From: CALMEC01 sp963777565
Lineage (GTDB): Bacteria; Actinomycetota; Thermoleophilia; Miltoncostaeales; Miltoncostaeaceae
NCBI GenBank assembly: GCA_963777565.1
Contig: CAVZQZ010000010.1
Coordinates: 496,001-560,000 of the forward strand
DNA: 64,000 nt
Direction: 5' to 3'
Both the position numbers and the translations under genes were made by a program. The notes beneath the pieces were generated by a model that was given only the letters and a program-made list of their open reading frames with translations, was not told the DNA's origin and did no database searches. This document shows, piece by piece, positions 55,017-63,891 of this stretch. Within the stretch, counting starts at the first letter, position 1. Every line of letters starts with the position of its first letter.

Positions 55017-55637
55017 TTACCAGTCGTAGCGGCGCACGCCCGACCGCGGCCGGTCGATGACGTCCTGATCGGTGTCGCCGTACTGGTCGGCGCGCGTACC
55101 GCTCATCGTGCGGCGGCCGGGGCCATTCGTCTTGGCCCGGCCCGAGCGTGCCTCACCCGGGGCATCCGTGCGGAGCGGGTCGTTACCGCGCGCGAGCGCG
55201 GCGGCGACGTCGGCCTCGGCGATCTCCGGGGTCGGGGACGGGGTGGTCTGCTTCGCCCGGACCGCGTCCCAGTAGCCGGGGCGGCCGTAGTAGGCGTAGA
55301 TGCGATCCTCGTCGTCGTGTGAGAGCTCGTGACGCTCCTCGTACACCGGCGCCGACTTGAGCTGATCCCCTCCGTAGGGGAGCACGAGGCAGTCGTCGCT
55401 GCGCGACCACTCGACCTCGTCGAGCGGCACCACATGCCGCTTCGTGCCCAGCCAGCCGGTGCTGATCGACAGGTACCTGACTGCCTCGGCGCCGTCACGG
55501 TCGGTGTAGATGTCCTTGACCGTTCCGATCTTGTCGCCGTTGCGGTCGCGAACGTCCATGCCGTTGAGGCGATCGAGCGCCAGGACGCCGGTGTCGCGTG
55601 AGGTGTCGATCTCTGTGTTCGAAGTTCTCGGGTTCAT
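55017..55637 (-). CDS. PRC-barrel domain protein
   Basis: A 206-residue protein. The PRC-barrel is at residues about 25-85: VLALDRLNGMDVRDRNGDKI, GTVKDIYTDRDGAEAVRYLS and STGWLGTKRHVVPLDEVEWS. The middle DEDRIYAYYGRPGYWDAVRA is common in the family's C-terminal region, and the tail is charged and disordered. PRC-barrels occur in photosynthetic reaction centres, RimM and soluble stress proteins; this type is often stress-related in actinobacteria. ATG at 55637 follows AGGGAGACC. Confidence 0.85.
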   Translation of the reverse strand: MNPRTSNTEIDTSRDTGVLALDRLNGMDVRDRNGDKIGTVKDIYTDRDGAEAVRYLSISTGWLGTKRHVVPLDEVEWSRSDDCLVLPYGGDQLKSAPVYEERHELSHDDEDRIYAYYGRPGYWDAVRAKQTTPSPTPEIAEADVAAALARGNDPLRTDAPGEARSGRAKTNGPGRRTMSGTRADQYGDTDQDVIDRPRSGVRRYDW

Positions 55638-55786
55638 TCGGTCTCCCTTTCGTGATGACACGTAGGAGCGTCGTTCCCAGGTGGCTCGAGGTGAAACCTC
55701 GGCCCGGTATCGTCGCGGCGGGGATCCGGCCGATTGGTTTTACCCCAGCGACAAGGGGGAAACATCCGCTCACGGTCCATCGCACG

Positions 55787-56563
55787 ATGGACCCCGTCGA
55801 GACGTACGTCGCGGTGTCGGACCGTAAGCGCCAGTGGGATTCCGACGTCGAGACGGCGCATGCCGCCGCCAGCTTGGCCGGGGTTCGACCCGGCGCCCGC
55901 GTCGTCGACCTCGGCAGGGGCCGGGGCTGGCATGCGAGCCGACACGCAGCCGAGTTCGAGGTCGTCGCGGTGGGGCGGGAGCCGCGTCTCGCCGCGGAAT
56001 CGGTGCGCCGCTCGCGATCCCGACCGGACCCCGAACCCTGGTCCTCGTCGCGTCGACCGCGGCGGTCCCGGTCCCGGACTCCACCGTGGACATGGCGATG
56101 AGCGTCGGGAGCTCGCTCGGGCTTCGGGACGGCCGACGACGACCGCGGCATGCTCGACGAGGTCCGGCGGTTGCTACGATCGGGTGCGCGAGCCGTCGTC
56201 GAGGCGGTGTCCGCTACTGGGGCTGGTTCCTTGGAGCGGCGCGCGACGCGGTTCCCGGACGGCGTCAGAGCGTGGTTCGGGCCAAGGTTCGACAATGCGA
56301 CGCAGGCCCTGCGCAAGCGTCAGTTCGGCCATGCCGGATGGACATTGGGGCTCGTTCGGGTATCGGCTGCACGCCTTCGATCCCGGCGAACTTCTCGCCC
56401 TCGCCCGTACGCCGGGCTGCAGGAGGACGGCGTGTTCGGGTCGTTCGAGAGCGCCCCATGGGCGCCGCCCGACCTTCATCGTGGTACTGCGCCGTCCCGA
56501 GCCGATCTGCTCGACCGGCTCAGCGTCGATCGCGTGGCCGTCAGCGGCGGGCAGGAGCGCTGA
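55787..56563 (+). pseudogene. SAM-dependent methyltransferase-like gene, frameshifted
   Basis: Starts MDPVETYVAVSDRKRQWDSD, then ASLAGVRPGARVVDLGRGRG, a motif I (V-V-D-L-G-x-G-x-G) with Arg in place of the usual Cys, and HAAEFEVVAVGREPRLAAES. Other frames continue with RTLVLVASTAAVPVPDSTVD, MLDEVRRLLRSGARAVVEAV, FDPGELLALART and GLQEDGVFGSFESAP. At least three shifts occur. The product would be a cytoplasmic methyltransferase of about 250 residues with an unknown acceptor. Its 3' third is duplicated at 58250-58485. Confidence 0.6.
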
Positions 56564-56650
56564 TTATCGCCGTCGCCTCGCGACGGCTTGCCCCGAGGGC
56601 GAGCCAGCCGCCGAGATGGCGCCGACGAAGGCAGCCATCGGTGCGTCGGC
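56340..56650. repeat. Left copy of a segment flanking pyruvate kinase
   Basis: It holds the 3' end of a methyltransferase-like gene (+, DPGELLALAR) and, on the minus strand, the last part of a membrane gene (GGWLALGASRREATAIISAP). Shared blocks with 58250-58560 are GATCCCGGCGAACT, CCGTCCCGAGC, GGGAGCGCTGAT-like DNA and GCCCCGAGGGC. The two copies are in direct orientation about 1.9 kb apart and clearly diverged. Confidence 0.65.
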
Positions 56651-56715
56651 CCGCGATCGTCGTGATGTCACGCCGCCGCTGACGTCTGGCCCGTCGGCAT
56701 TTCGGGCGGCGAGGG

Positions 56716-58164
56716 TCAGCCGGCCTCGGGGACGTTGACGACGCGCAACACGTCCGTGGCGGGCGAGCTTCCGTCGACGCCGGCGAGCACGACGACGATG
56801 TCGCCGGTTCGCACATAGCCATCCGCTCGGGCGGTCTGGACCGCCTCCCGCACCATCGCCTCGTTGTCGGCGAAGCGCGAGATCGACACGGGGGTCGCAC
56901 CCCAGCTGATCGACAGCTGGCGACGCACGCGCTCGTCGGTGGAGAAGCCCAGGATCGGCGCCGTCGGGCGGAAGCGGGCGATCGCGCGCACCGTCAGGCC
57001 CGAGCGTGTGAGGCACAGGATGGCGCTCGCGCCAAGCGTCTCGGCGACCCTTGTGGCCGCGCTCGTCATCGTGTCGGTGATCCGTCGGGTCAGGGCGAGC
57101 CCACTCTCGCCGTCCCCGGTTTGCAGTGGGACGACCAGCCGCATCCAGGCATGCGTATCGAAATTCTCGTCGGCGCGCGCGCACAGGCGGGCCATCGTGG
57201 CGACCACGTTCACGGGGTCGTTGCCGACTGCGGTCTCGCCGGAGAGCATCACCACGGACGAACCGTCGAACACCGCGTTGGCGACGTCTGTCGCCTCGGC
57301 GCGGGTCGGGGTGGGCGCCTGTGCCATGGATTCGAGCATCTGGGTGGCCGTGATCGCCGGGCGTCCCAGGGCGATACATTCGCGGATGATCATCTTCTGG
57401 AGGTGCGGCACCTCCTCCATCGGGAACTCGATGCCCAGGTCGCCGCGTGCGACCATCACCGCGCCGGCAGCGTCGATGATGCCCGCCAGGTTCTCGACTG
57501 CGCTGCGCGTCTCGATCTTCGCGATCACGAGCGGCCCGTGCGGGTGGGGCTCGGTGCCCAGGCGGCGGATGTCATGGGCGGACCCCACGAACGACAGGGC
57601 GACCATGTCGACGCCCTCCGTAACGAAGGCATCGAGCAGGCGCAGGTCATCCGCGGTGGGAGTGCTGATCCGCAGACGGTCGGAGGGGATGTGGACCCCC
57701 GGGCGCCCAGACAGGTGCCCGCCGTGGAGGACGTCGGCTTCGAGCGAATCACCCGTCGCGCCGACGACCTCGACGTCGATACCCCCGTCTCCGAAACTGA
57801 TTCGGTCACCCGGCTCGATGCCCTCGAGCAGGTTCTCGTAGCCGATCTGGATGACGTTGGCCGTCGACCGGTCCGTCCCCGGTGCGAGGTGAACGCGCTG
57901 GCCCTCGGAGAGTCCGACGCCGTCACGGCCGAAGCTCGCAGCCCGGACCTTCGGCCCCGGCAGGTCGGCGAGCGTGCCGATCGTGCGCCCCTCCTCCGCG
58001 GCCACCTGCCTGACCCGCCGGTGCATCGTGAGCGCGTCATCGAGCGTTCCGTGCGACAGGTTGATCCGCACAGCATCCATGCCCGCCCGGATCATCCCGC
58101 GGATGATCTCGGGCGACTCGGAAGCCGGGCCAATCGTTGCGAGGATCTTCGTACGTCGCGCCAT
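56716..58164 (-). CDS. pyk: Pyruvate kinase
   Basis: A 482-residue pyruvate kinase, normal length. RTKILATIGPASESPEIIRG and MDAVRINLSHGTLDDALTMH (substrate Arg and N-x-S-H), TLADLPGPKVRAASFG, VIAKIETRSAVENLAGIIDA (catalytic Lys), AVMVARGDLGIEFPMEEVPH (Mg site) and AITATQMLESMAQAPTPTRA, EATDVANAVFDGSSVVMLSG (T-Q-M-L-E-S-M, E-x-x-D-V-A-N-A-V) are all intact. It converts PEP and ADP to pyruvate and ATP, the last step of glycolysis. It lies between two copies of an unrelated segment and is monocistronic. Confidence 0.95.
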   Translation of the reverse strand: MARRTKILATIGPASESPEIIRGMIRAGMDAVRINLSHGTLDDALTMHRRVRQVAAEEGRTIGTLADLPGPKVRAASFGRDGVGLSEGQRVHLAPGTDRSTANVIQIGYENLLEGIEPGDRISFGDGGIDVEVVGATGDSLEADVLHGGHLSGRPGVHIPSDRLRISTPTADDLRLLDAFVTEGVDMVALSFVGSAHDIRRLGTEPHPHGPLVIAKIETRSAVENLAGIIDAAGAVMVARGDLGIEFPMEEVPHLQKMIIRECIALGRPAITATQMLESMAQAPTPTRAEATDVANAVFDGSSVVMLSGETAVGNDPVNVVATMARLCARADENFDTHAWMRLVVPLQTGDGESGLALTRRITDTMTSAATRVAETLGASAILCLTRSGLTVRAIARFRPTAPILGFSTDERVRRQLSISWGATPVSISRFADNEAMVREAVQTARADGYVRTGDIVVVLAGVDGSSPATDVLRVVNVPEAG

Positions 58165-58199
58165 GAATCGGTTCCCGGTCGTGATCGGCCGTCACAATA

Positions 58200-58485
58200 T
58201 CGGCGCGGCTCTCGCGCCGGCGGGGGTGCCGATCGCGGCTGCGAGCCTCGACATGGCGATTTGCGTGGCGAACGCTCCTGGCTTCCGGCTCCACACGCAC
58301 GATCCCGGCGAACTCCTCGGCCTCGCCCGCGGACGCGGGGCTCGGGGACACGGCGTGTTGGGTCGCTCCACCGCACGCCATCGATGGCTTCCGACTTCTT
58401 CTTCCTCGTGCTGTGCCGTCCCGAGCTGGTCTGCTCGGTCCGCTTCGACATCGGGTCGCGGTCAGCGTCGGGCGGGAGCGCTGAT
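58200..58485 (+). pseudogene. Methyltransferase-like fragment, second copy
   Basis: Pieces AGVPIAAASLDMAICVANAP and GFRLHTHDPGELLGLARG, then LLLPRAVPSRAGLLGPLRHR, match in order the ends of 55787-56563 (VPVPDSTVDMAMSV, YRLHAFDPGELLALAR, PSRADLLDRLS). The N-terminal half and the motif I region are missing, and the frame is broken. Confidence 0.55.
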
Positions 58486-58560
58486 CATCTCCGTCGTCTC
58501 ACGACGGTTCGCCCCGAGGGCAAGCCACCCGCCGACGAGCGCGCCGGCCAGGCCACCCAA
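58250..58560. repeat. Right copy of the segment flanking pyruvate kinase
   Basis: Same order as 56340-56650: DPGELLGLAR on the plus strand, then the last 25 residues of a membrane gene on the minus strand (GGWLALGANRRETTEMISAP). In this copy the membrane gene is complete (58462-59127), so the left copy carries only its 3' end. Confidence 0.65.
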
Positions 58561-59127
58561 CGCGAAGATGACGAGCGGGATCGCGACGCTGTTCTCGTAG
58601 TCGAGGCCCGCCCATTGGGGAAGGCGAAGCGGGGCGAGGACGCTCGACCCGCTGTCCCTCAGGGCCACGAGGATCGCGTCCGCCGCAGTGGCGGCCATCG
58701 CGATCACCCAGGCGAGCACCGCGTGCATGACGGGCCGAACCCGGGCGATCCGTCCGGCGACGTACCCACCGACGACGAATGCGCCGGCCTGGATGACCAG
58801 CGTCCAAAGGCCCGCCCAGAAGCCGGTGTCGAGGTCGACCGAACCGTCGGCGATGCCGAAACCGAACCCGAGGCTCACCCCTGCCTCGAGCACCGCGGCG
58901 GTGGCAAGCGTCGCGGCACCCCATGCCGCGAGCCATCCTCCGATCGGCGCGAGCATGGAGAACCGCGGTATCCGGAGCACCGGCTTGCGCGGCTCGTCGC
59001 TCATGGGGATCGTCGTGGTCGCGGGCTCGTCCGCAACTGTTGGCCGATCGTCGACCACCAGCGGACGCGTCTCGCGCTCCTCGACGGCCGGGTCTGAAGA
59101 TATGTGATTTCGTCTGAGGCGTTCCAT
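58462..59127 (-). CDS. Four-helix membrane protein of unknown function
   Basis: A 221-residue protein with a charged N-terminal 60 residues (MERLRRNHISSDPAVEERET) and four membrane helices: PIGGWLAAWGAATLATAAVL, WAGLWTLVIQAGAFVVGGYV, MHAVLAWVIAMAATAADAIL and VAIPLVIFALGGLAGALVGG. The ending GGWLALGANRR is common in actinobacterial YrzE/TIGR-like small membrane proteins. No function known. Its last 25 codons recur, diverged, at 56564-56640. Confidence 0.75.
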   Translation of the reverse strand: MERLRRNHISSDPAVEERETRPLVVDDRPTVADEPATTTIPMSDEPRKPVLRIPRFSMLAPIGGWLAAWGAATLATAAVLEAGVSLGFGFGIADGSVDLDTGFWAGLWTLVIQAGAFVVGGYVAGRIARVRPVMHAVLAWVIAMAATAADAILVALRDSGSSVLAPLRLPQWAGLDYENSVAIPLVIFALGGLAGALVGGWLALGANRRETTEMISAPARR

Positions 59128-59175
59128 GCCTCTCGACTTCCCCGCGCCCGCCGGCTCAAACACCGCGTGGGTCGG

Positions 59176-59421
59176 TCAGCCGACCCGCACACGGGAGCGC
59201 TCGCGACAGGCACCGATCAGGTCGAGGGTGTCGTTGTTCAGAGTGACGAACTTGGCGTCGGGCCCCAGCAGCTGCTGGGGCGCGCCGAACGAGTTGAAGC
59301 CATCGCTCGTGACCACCCCGGCTCCGGTGACGACCTTGTGGATCTCGTCGAGGCAGTACACCGGCGGATACCCGCAGATGTACACCTGCGCGGCCCGTCC
59401 GACCTGGTCGTTGACAGCCAT
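59176..59421 (-). pseudogene. DUF1254 protein, N-terminal fragment
   Basis: An 81-residue frame: MAVNDQVGRAAQVYICGYPP and VYCLDEIHKVVTGAGVVTSD, then FNSFGAPQQLLGPDAKFVTL and NNDTLDLIGACRERSRV. This is the start of the DUF1254 domain (Y-I-Y-G-Y-P, F-x-x-x-R-x-L-L, P-N-x-D-T-L-Y), with D in place of Y in N-N-D-T-L-D. Full-length members exceed 400 residues; the rest is missing. GGAGAGGAG precedes the ATG, so a short product may still be made. Confidence 0.7.
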
Positions 59422-59643
59422 CCAACTCCTCTCCGCCGAAAGGGCGATGTGGAAACCGAGATCAGGACAACGAGATCGGCGAAACGTGGCGGAACTGCAT
59501 CTGCGCGACGTCCCGAGACGTTCACCCGCCGAGTCGCCACGCGGACCACACCGCATTGGCCGGCTCGATCCGTCGACGGCACTAGTATTGGAGCCAGCGA
59601 TGCGGAGAGAAGGGGCGCGCCTCGAGCGGGCACCCGATGGGGC

Positions 59644-60156
59644 ATGGAACGCTCCGTTCATGTCAATGGATCGAAGGACGCGTCACTGGAACTGACGAGG
59701 GTCACCGACGAGCCGCACCTCGACGCCGAGCACGACGCGCGGCCTGCGCGTGGGCGGGTCGGCCCGTGGCGGGATCCCCGGATGCTCGCCGCGGTGTTCG
59801 CCGGAGGGCTCCTCGGCGGCCTCCTGCGGACCGCGCTGGAGGACTGGCAACCGGCCGGCACCGGCTGGCCGTGGGTCACGTTCATCGCGAACCTGGGGGG
59901 CGCAGCCCTGCTCGCCTGGGCGGCGGTCCGGCTGCCCGAGCGCCTCGCGCCCTCGACCTACCCGCGCCCGTTCCTCGGCACCGGCTTCTGCGGTGGCCTC
60001 ACGACGTTCTCGACCCTGCAGGTCGAAGTGGTGCACCTCGCCCACGTGGGGCGATCCGGCATGGCCATCGCGTATCTCGCAGCGAGCCTCGCCGGTGGGG
60101 TGCTCATCGGGTTTACGGCGATCAGGCTGGTGCGGCGGGCTCGGTGGCGGGGATGA
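59644..60156 (+). CDS. crcB: Fluoride ion channel subunit (Fluc/CrcB)
   Basis: A 170-residue protein with four helices after a 55-residue hydrophilic start: MLAAVFAGGLLGGLLRTALE, WVTFIANLGGAALLAWAAVR (N of the fluoride path), FLGTGFCGGLTTFSTLQVEV (G-x-x-G-G-x-T-T-F-S-T) and AIAYLAASLAGGVLIGFTAI. Fluc channels are dimers; actinobacteria often use two different subunits encoded in tandem. The next crcB gene overlaps its stop (ATGA). Confidence 0.92.
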   Translation: MERSVHVNGSKDASLELTRVTDEPHLDAEHDARPARGRVGPWRDPRMLAAVFAGGLLGGLLRTALEDWQPAGTGWPWVTFIANLGGAALLAWAAVRLPERLAPSTYPRPFLGTGFCGGLTTFSTLQVEVVHLAHVGRSGMAIAYLAASLAGGVLIGFTAIRLVRRARWRG

Positions 60157-60521
60157 GCGGACCGGCCCTCTGGATCGGGGTGGCGTTGCTCAGCGGCGTC
60201 GGCGCCCTGAGCCGGTTCGTCGTCGACGCCGCCGTCACGCCGCGCCTCGGCGGGCGCTTCCCGTTCGGCACGCTCACCGTCAACCTCTCCGGCGCGCTGG
60301 TGCTCGGATTCCTTACCGGCGTGGGCACCTCCCATGGCCTCACCCTGCTGCTGGGAGCGGCCCTCGTCGGGTCGTACACCACCTTCTCCACGTGGGTCCT
60401 GGAGACGCTGGTGCTCACCGAGGACGCCCGCAACGCCGCCGCGCTCGTCAACCTCCTCGGCCAGACCGCCGCCGGCATCGCGCTCGCCGCGGCCGGTTGG
60501 GCGCTCGGGGCGGCGCTGTGA
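60153..60521 (+). CDS. crcB: Fluoride ion channel subunit (Fluc/CrcB), second copy
   Basis: A 122-residue protein. ALWIGVALLSGVGALSRFVV, RFPFGTLTVNLSGALVLGFL (F-P-x-G-T-L-x-x-N), LLLGAALVGSYTTFSTWVLE (G-x-x-T-T-F-S-T-W) and LVNLLGQTAAGIALAAAGWA show four helices and the sodium/fluoride motifs. Together with the preceding gene it should form a heterodimeric channel that lets fluoride leave the cytoplasm. Its stop overlaps the start of the DUF190 gene. Confidence 0.93.
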   Translation: MSGPALWIGVALLSGVGALSRFVVDAAVTPRLGGRFPFGTLTVNLSGALVLGFLTGVGTSHGLTLLLGAALVGSYTTFSTWVLETLVLTEDARNAAALVNLLGQTAAGIALAAAGWALGAAL

Positions 60522-61485
60522 ACGGACTCAAGCTCACCGTGTACTTCGGCGAGCGCGACCGCGCCGGCGGCGACCTCGCCGCCCGCCGGCTGGGTGGCTC
60601 TTCGCCCGCGAGGGCGTCCGGCTGGCGGTGCTCCTGCGGGGCATCGAGGGCTTCGGCCTCAAGCACGCGCTTCAGACCCACCGGGTGCTGACCCTCTCGG
60701 AAGACCTGCCGTTGGTGTGGGTCGCGATCGACACGCCCGAGCGGATCCACGATGTGGCCCGGCAGGTCGATCAGCTGTTGCCGCATGGGCTGGTGACCCT
60801 CGAGCGCGCGCAGATCGGCGAACGGGCTGCCGACCTTGCGATCAACGGGGACGAGGCGGCCAAGCTCACGATCTACTGCGGACGCGGTGAACGCAGCGAT
60901 AGCGCGCTGGCCTACCACGCCGTCGTCGACCGTCTACGCGAGCACGGCGTCGAAGGGGCCAGCGTGCTCCTCGGTGTGGACGGGGTCCGCTCCGGCGTCC
61001 GGCGTCGCCCTCGCTTCATCGGCGCCAACCGGGACGTGCCGGTCATGATCCTGGCCGTTGGATCGCGCGAGCGGCTTGCCGCCGCCCTGCCCGCCCTCGA
61101 CGAGATGCTCGACCGGCCGCTGCTCACACTCGAACGCGTGCGGATCCTCAAGCACGACGGTGTGTCGGTCGCGCCCCTGCGAACCCCGCCGGCCGAAGAC
61201 CCGGAGGGTCTCGGGCTGTGGCACAAAGTGATGGTCTTCACCGGCGAGGACGCGGAGGCGCCCGGTGGCCACGGCCCGCTTTACGCGGAGCTGCTCCGCG
61301 CGCTCAAGCGCGCCGGAGCCGGCGGCGGGACGGTGCTCGGCGGGGTCTGGGGGTACTCCGCCTACGGGCCGGCACACGGCGACCGCGTACGTGCTCCCCT
61401 GAGGAGGCGCGTGCCGGTGGTGTGCGTCTGCGTCGATCGCCCGCAGCGCGTCGGCCGACCTTCTGGCCGACGATCGATGCGATGA
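60518..61485 (+). CDS. Tandem DUF190 protein of the fluoride operon, one frameshift
   Basis: Starts (GTG) NGLKLTVYFGERDRAGGDLA; after a one-base shift near 60595 it continues LFAREGVRLAVLLRGIEGFG, LTLSEDLPLVWVAIDTPERI (first DUF190), KLTIYCGRGERSDSALAYHA and VEGASVLLGVDGVRSGVRRR (second), and AEDPEGLGLWHKVMVFTGED with GTVLGGVWGYSAYGPAHGDR (a third partial repeat). DUF190 proteins resemble PII-like folds and are regularly encoded next to crcB. A regulatory or sensor role in fluoride export is inference. The shift may be a sequence error. Confidence 0.85.
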
Positions 61486-61692
61486 CGAGCCATTCGGGCC
61501 TCGTGACACGGCGAATTCGTCCGGCGTTTCGCGCGGCCGGTTCGCATGGGCGCGTCGGGGGCCTGCAACTCGCGGCGATACCCTGACGCCGTCGCGGGGC
61601 GCCCTGGAGTCACTGGAGCCGGTCCCGCGTATCTCACCGCCGGGCCCGAGGCCGGGTCCTCGACGGGTGACCGCCGCCGAGAGGAACCGTCG

Positions 61693-62274
61693 ATGTCGAC
61701 AGCCGAGGTCAGCCTCGCCTACACGCTCCCCGGGCCTTCGACGGCTGTGGTGGGTGCCCTTCATCGCCGGGATCCTCTGGACGATGGTCTCGCTCGTGCT
61801 GTTCCGGTTCGACGCCACGTCGGTGCGCGCCGTCGGGATCATCGCGGGCATCGTGTTCATCGGGTGGGCGCTCGAGGAGTTCGCCCTCATGATGAGCTTC
61901 TTCTCGACCGACGACATCAAGATGCGCTCCTCTTGGGGTGGCTTCCACGGCGTCCTCGGCCTCATCCTCCTGGCGGGTGGGATCGTCGCGCTCGCGAATC
62001 CGGTCAACACGTTCCTCTCGATTGCGGCGCTGTCGGCTGGATCTCCTGTTCAAGGGCCTCTTCGACATCATCCTGGCCCTCAGCAACCGTGACGTCGACC
62101 TGTGGTGGACGCGCCTCGTGCGTCGGCATCCTCGGACTCTTCCTCGCGGTGATCGTCTCAGGCAGCCTCGTCGACAAGGCCGTCTTCCTGATCGCCTTCG
62201 TCGCGGCCGGCACGCTCATCGGCCGGAGCATCGGCGACATCATCTGGGCGTTCCAGCTCCGGAAGGCCGACTAA
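61693..62274 (+). pseudogene. HdeD/DUF308 membrane protein, frameshifted
   Basis: Starts MSTAEVSLAYTLPGPS, then RLWWVPFIAGILWTMVSLVL, VGIIAGIVFIGWALEEFALM, WGGFHGVLGLILLAGGIVAL and PVNTFLSIAALS; another frame gives LLFKGLFDIILALSNRDVDL and the last one ILGLFLAVIVSGSLVDKAVF with LIAFVAAGTLIGRSIGDIIW. Together six helices in the three-pair pattern of HdeD-like proteins. Three shifts occur in 580 bp. The role is unknown (related E. coli HdeD is acid-related). Confidence 0.7.
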
Positions 62275-62336
62275 CCGCGAAACCGCCGGCTGCCGCGATC
62301 GACGGCGGCAGCTCGGGAAGAAGGGCGAGAAACCGT

Positions 62337-63885
62337 ATGTCCGACCCTCGGACAGCATCCAGCGCGCAGCCCACGTCGAGATCGAGGCCGAGGTCGCCGC
62401 CGGCCGGGCAGCCGGCAGCGCCTGGAGTTCGAGGGTGCCGCCGCTCGCCAGGTCGCTCGACGGGCGACGGTTCCAGTTCCAGGCGCCGTGGATTATGGGC
62501 TTCCAGGTCGGCGAGTTACGTCCAACTCCAGCGAGGGGATCGCACGACGCTCGGACAGATCATCGATCAACGCCTGGACCGGCAGGAGAGAACGGGTCGC
62601 CGCCGCCATCCCGGGAGCCGGAACGGGATGTACCACGCACGCGTCGGCGTGAAGGACGCTCATCGAGCCGGGCGAAGGACTCGTGCTGACGGCGACGGCC
62701 CGTTCACGACGCCGACCTGGCAACGGCCGAGTGCTCAGGTCGCCGCGTTTCTCGACGCGGCGCAGGCGCCGGCGAGCGGCGCCTGGCGGGTCGGCGGAGC
62801 GCTCTTCCGCACGGCGTCGGCGTCACGCTCGACGCCGGCGGCGTACGAATCGCCACACTCTTCTGTGCGGGCAGTCAGGCTCCGGGAAGTCCTACGCGCT
62901 CGGGGCGGTGCTGGAGGAGTCCTGCCCGAGACGGAACTGCGGATCGTCTTGTCGGGACCCCAACTCCGACTACGTCGGTCTCGCGGAGGGTGCGGCCGAC
63001 GCCCCGTCGACACGGCTCCAAGGTGGCGGGACGTGGCGGGGCGGATTCTCGTCGAAGTGCGACCGCGACCCCGAGGGTCGTCTGAGCCTGCGGTTCTTCG
63101 AGCAGCTCGGGACGTCGCTCCAGGCCGCAGTCGTTGGGCTCGACCCGATCGCCGACCGCGAGGAGTACGCAGCGTTCTCGACCTCGTCGAACGCGAGGCG
63201 AGCGGCGTCGCACTCGACGAACTGCTCGCGGTAGGAGAGGCCGGCGGGGCGGACGAACGGCTCATGCAGCGACTCCGCAACCTCGGCGTCGTACAGTGGG
63301 GGCTCGGTCGAACGCGCGTAGGAACGCGGCATCCTCGGCGACCTCGAGCGCGACGACTGGCGGTGCCTCGTCGTCGACCTCGGGGCCACCACGTTCGACG
63401 AGCGATCGCTCGCCGCTGCGGCGGTGCTCGAGTCGCTGTGGGAACGGCGCGCGGAGCGCCGGCCCGTGCTCGTGGTGATCGACGAGGCCCACAACATCTG
63501 TCCCCAGCGACCCGACGACCAGATCGTCGCGGCCGCGACCCGCCACGCCGTGAACATCGCGGCGGAGGGACGCAAGTACGGCCTGCATCTTCTCGTCGTG
63601 ACGCAGCGGCCTCAGAAGGTTCACGAGAACGTGCTCTCCCAGTGCGACAACCTCTTCCTCATGCGACGATGAGCTCCCCGGCGGACCTGGCCTACCTCGC
63701 CGCGGCTCCTTCTCCTACGTTCCGTCCGGTCTCACGGCGCGGCGGCGATTTTCGTCAAGGCGAGGCGCTGTCGCGGGGACCGAACAGTCCCCATCCCCGA
63801 CCTTCCTGCGGGTGCGGCGGCGGATCACGCCTAAAGGTGGCGCCGACGTGCCCGCCGCGTGGGCCGCCCCTCGGGGGCGGGTGAC
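62337..63885 (+). pseudogene. HerA/DUF87-like ATPase, many frameshifts
   Basis: Frames assemble into one ATPase: SYVQLQRGDRTTLGQIIDQR (HAS-barrel), GVRIATLFCGQSGSGKSYAL (Walker A), RDPNSDYVGLAEGAAD, LRFFEQLGTSLQAAVVGLDP, LVEREASGVALDELLAVGEA, PVLVVIDEAHNICPQRPDDQ (Walker B D-E-A-H-N), NIAAEGRKYGLHLLVVTQRP and CDNLFLMR, followed by MSSPADLAYLAAA and TFLRVRRRITP-like DNA. At least six shifts are needed. Bacterial relatives of HerA are helicase/translocase-like ATPases, some in defence systems; here no nuclease partner is visible. Confidence 0.6.
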
Positions 63886-63891
63886 CCTCCC

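Noticed and set aside
57121..59097. 658-residue plus-strand frame opposite pyruvate kinase
   Set aside because: Shadow of the pyk and membrane genes; it has no domain and no start signal.
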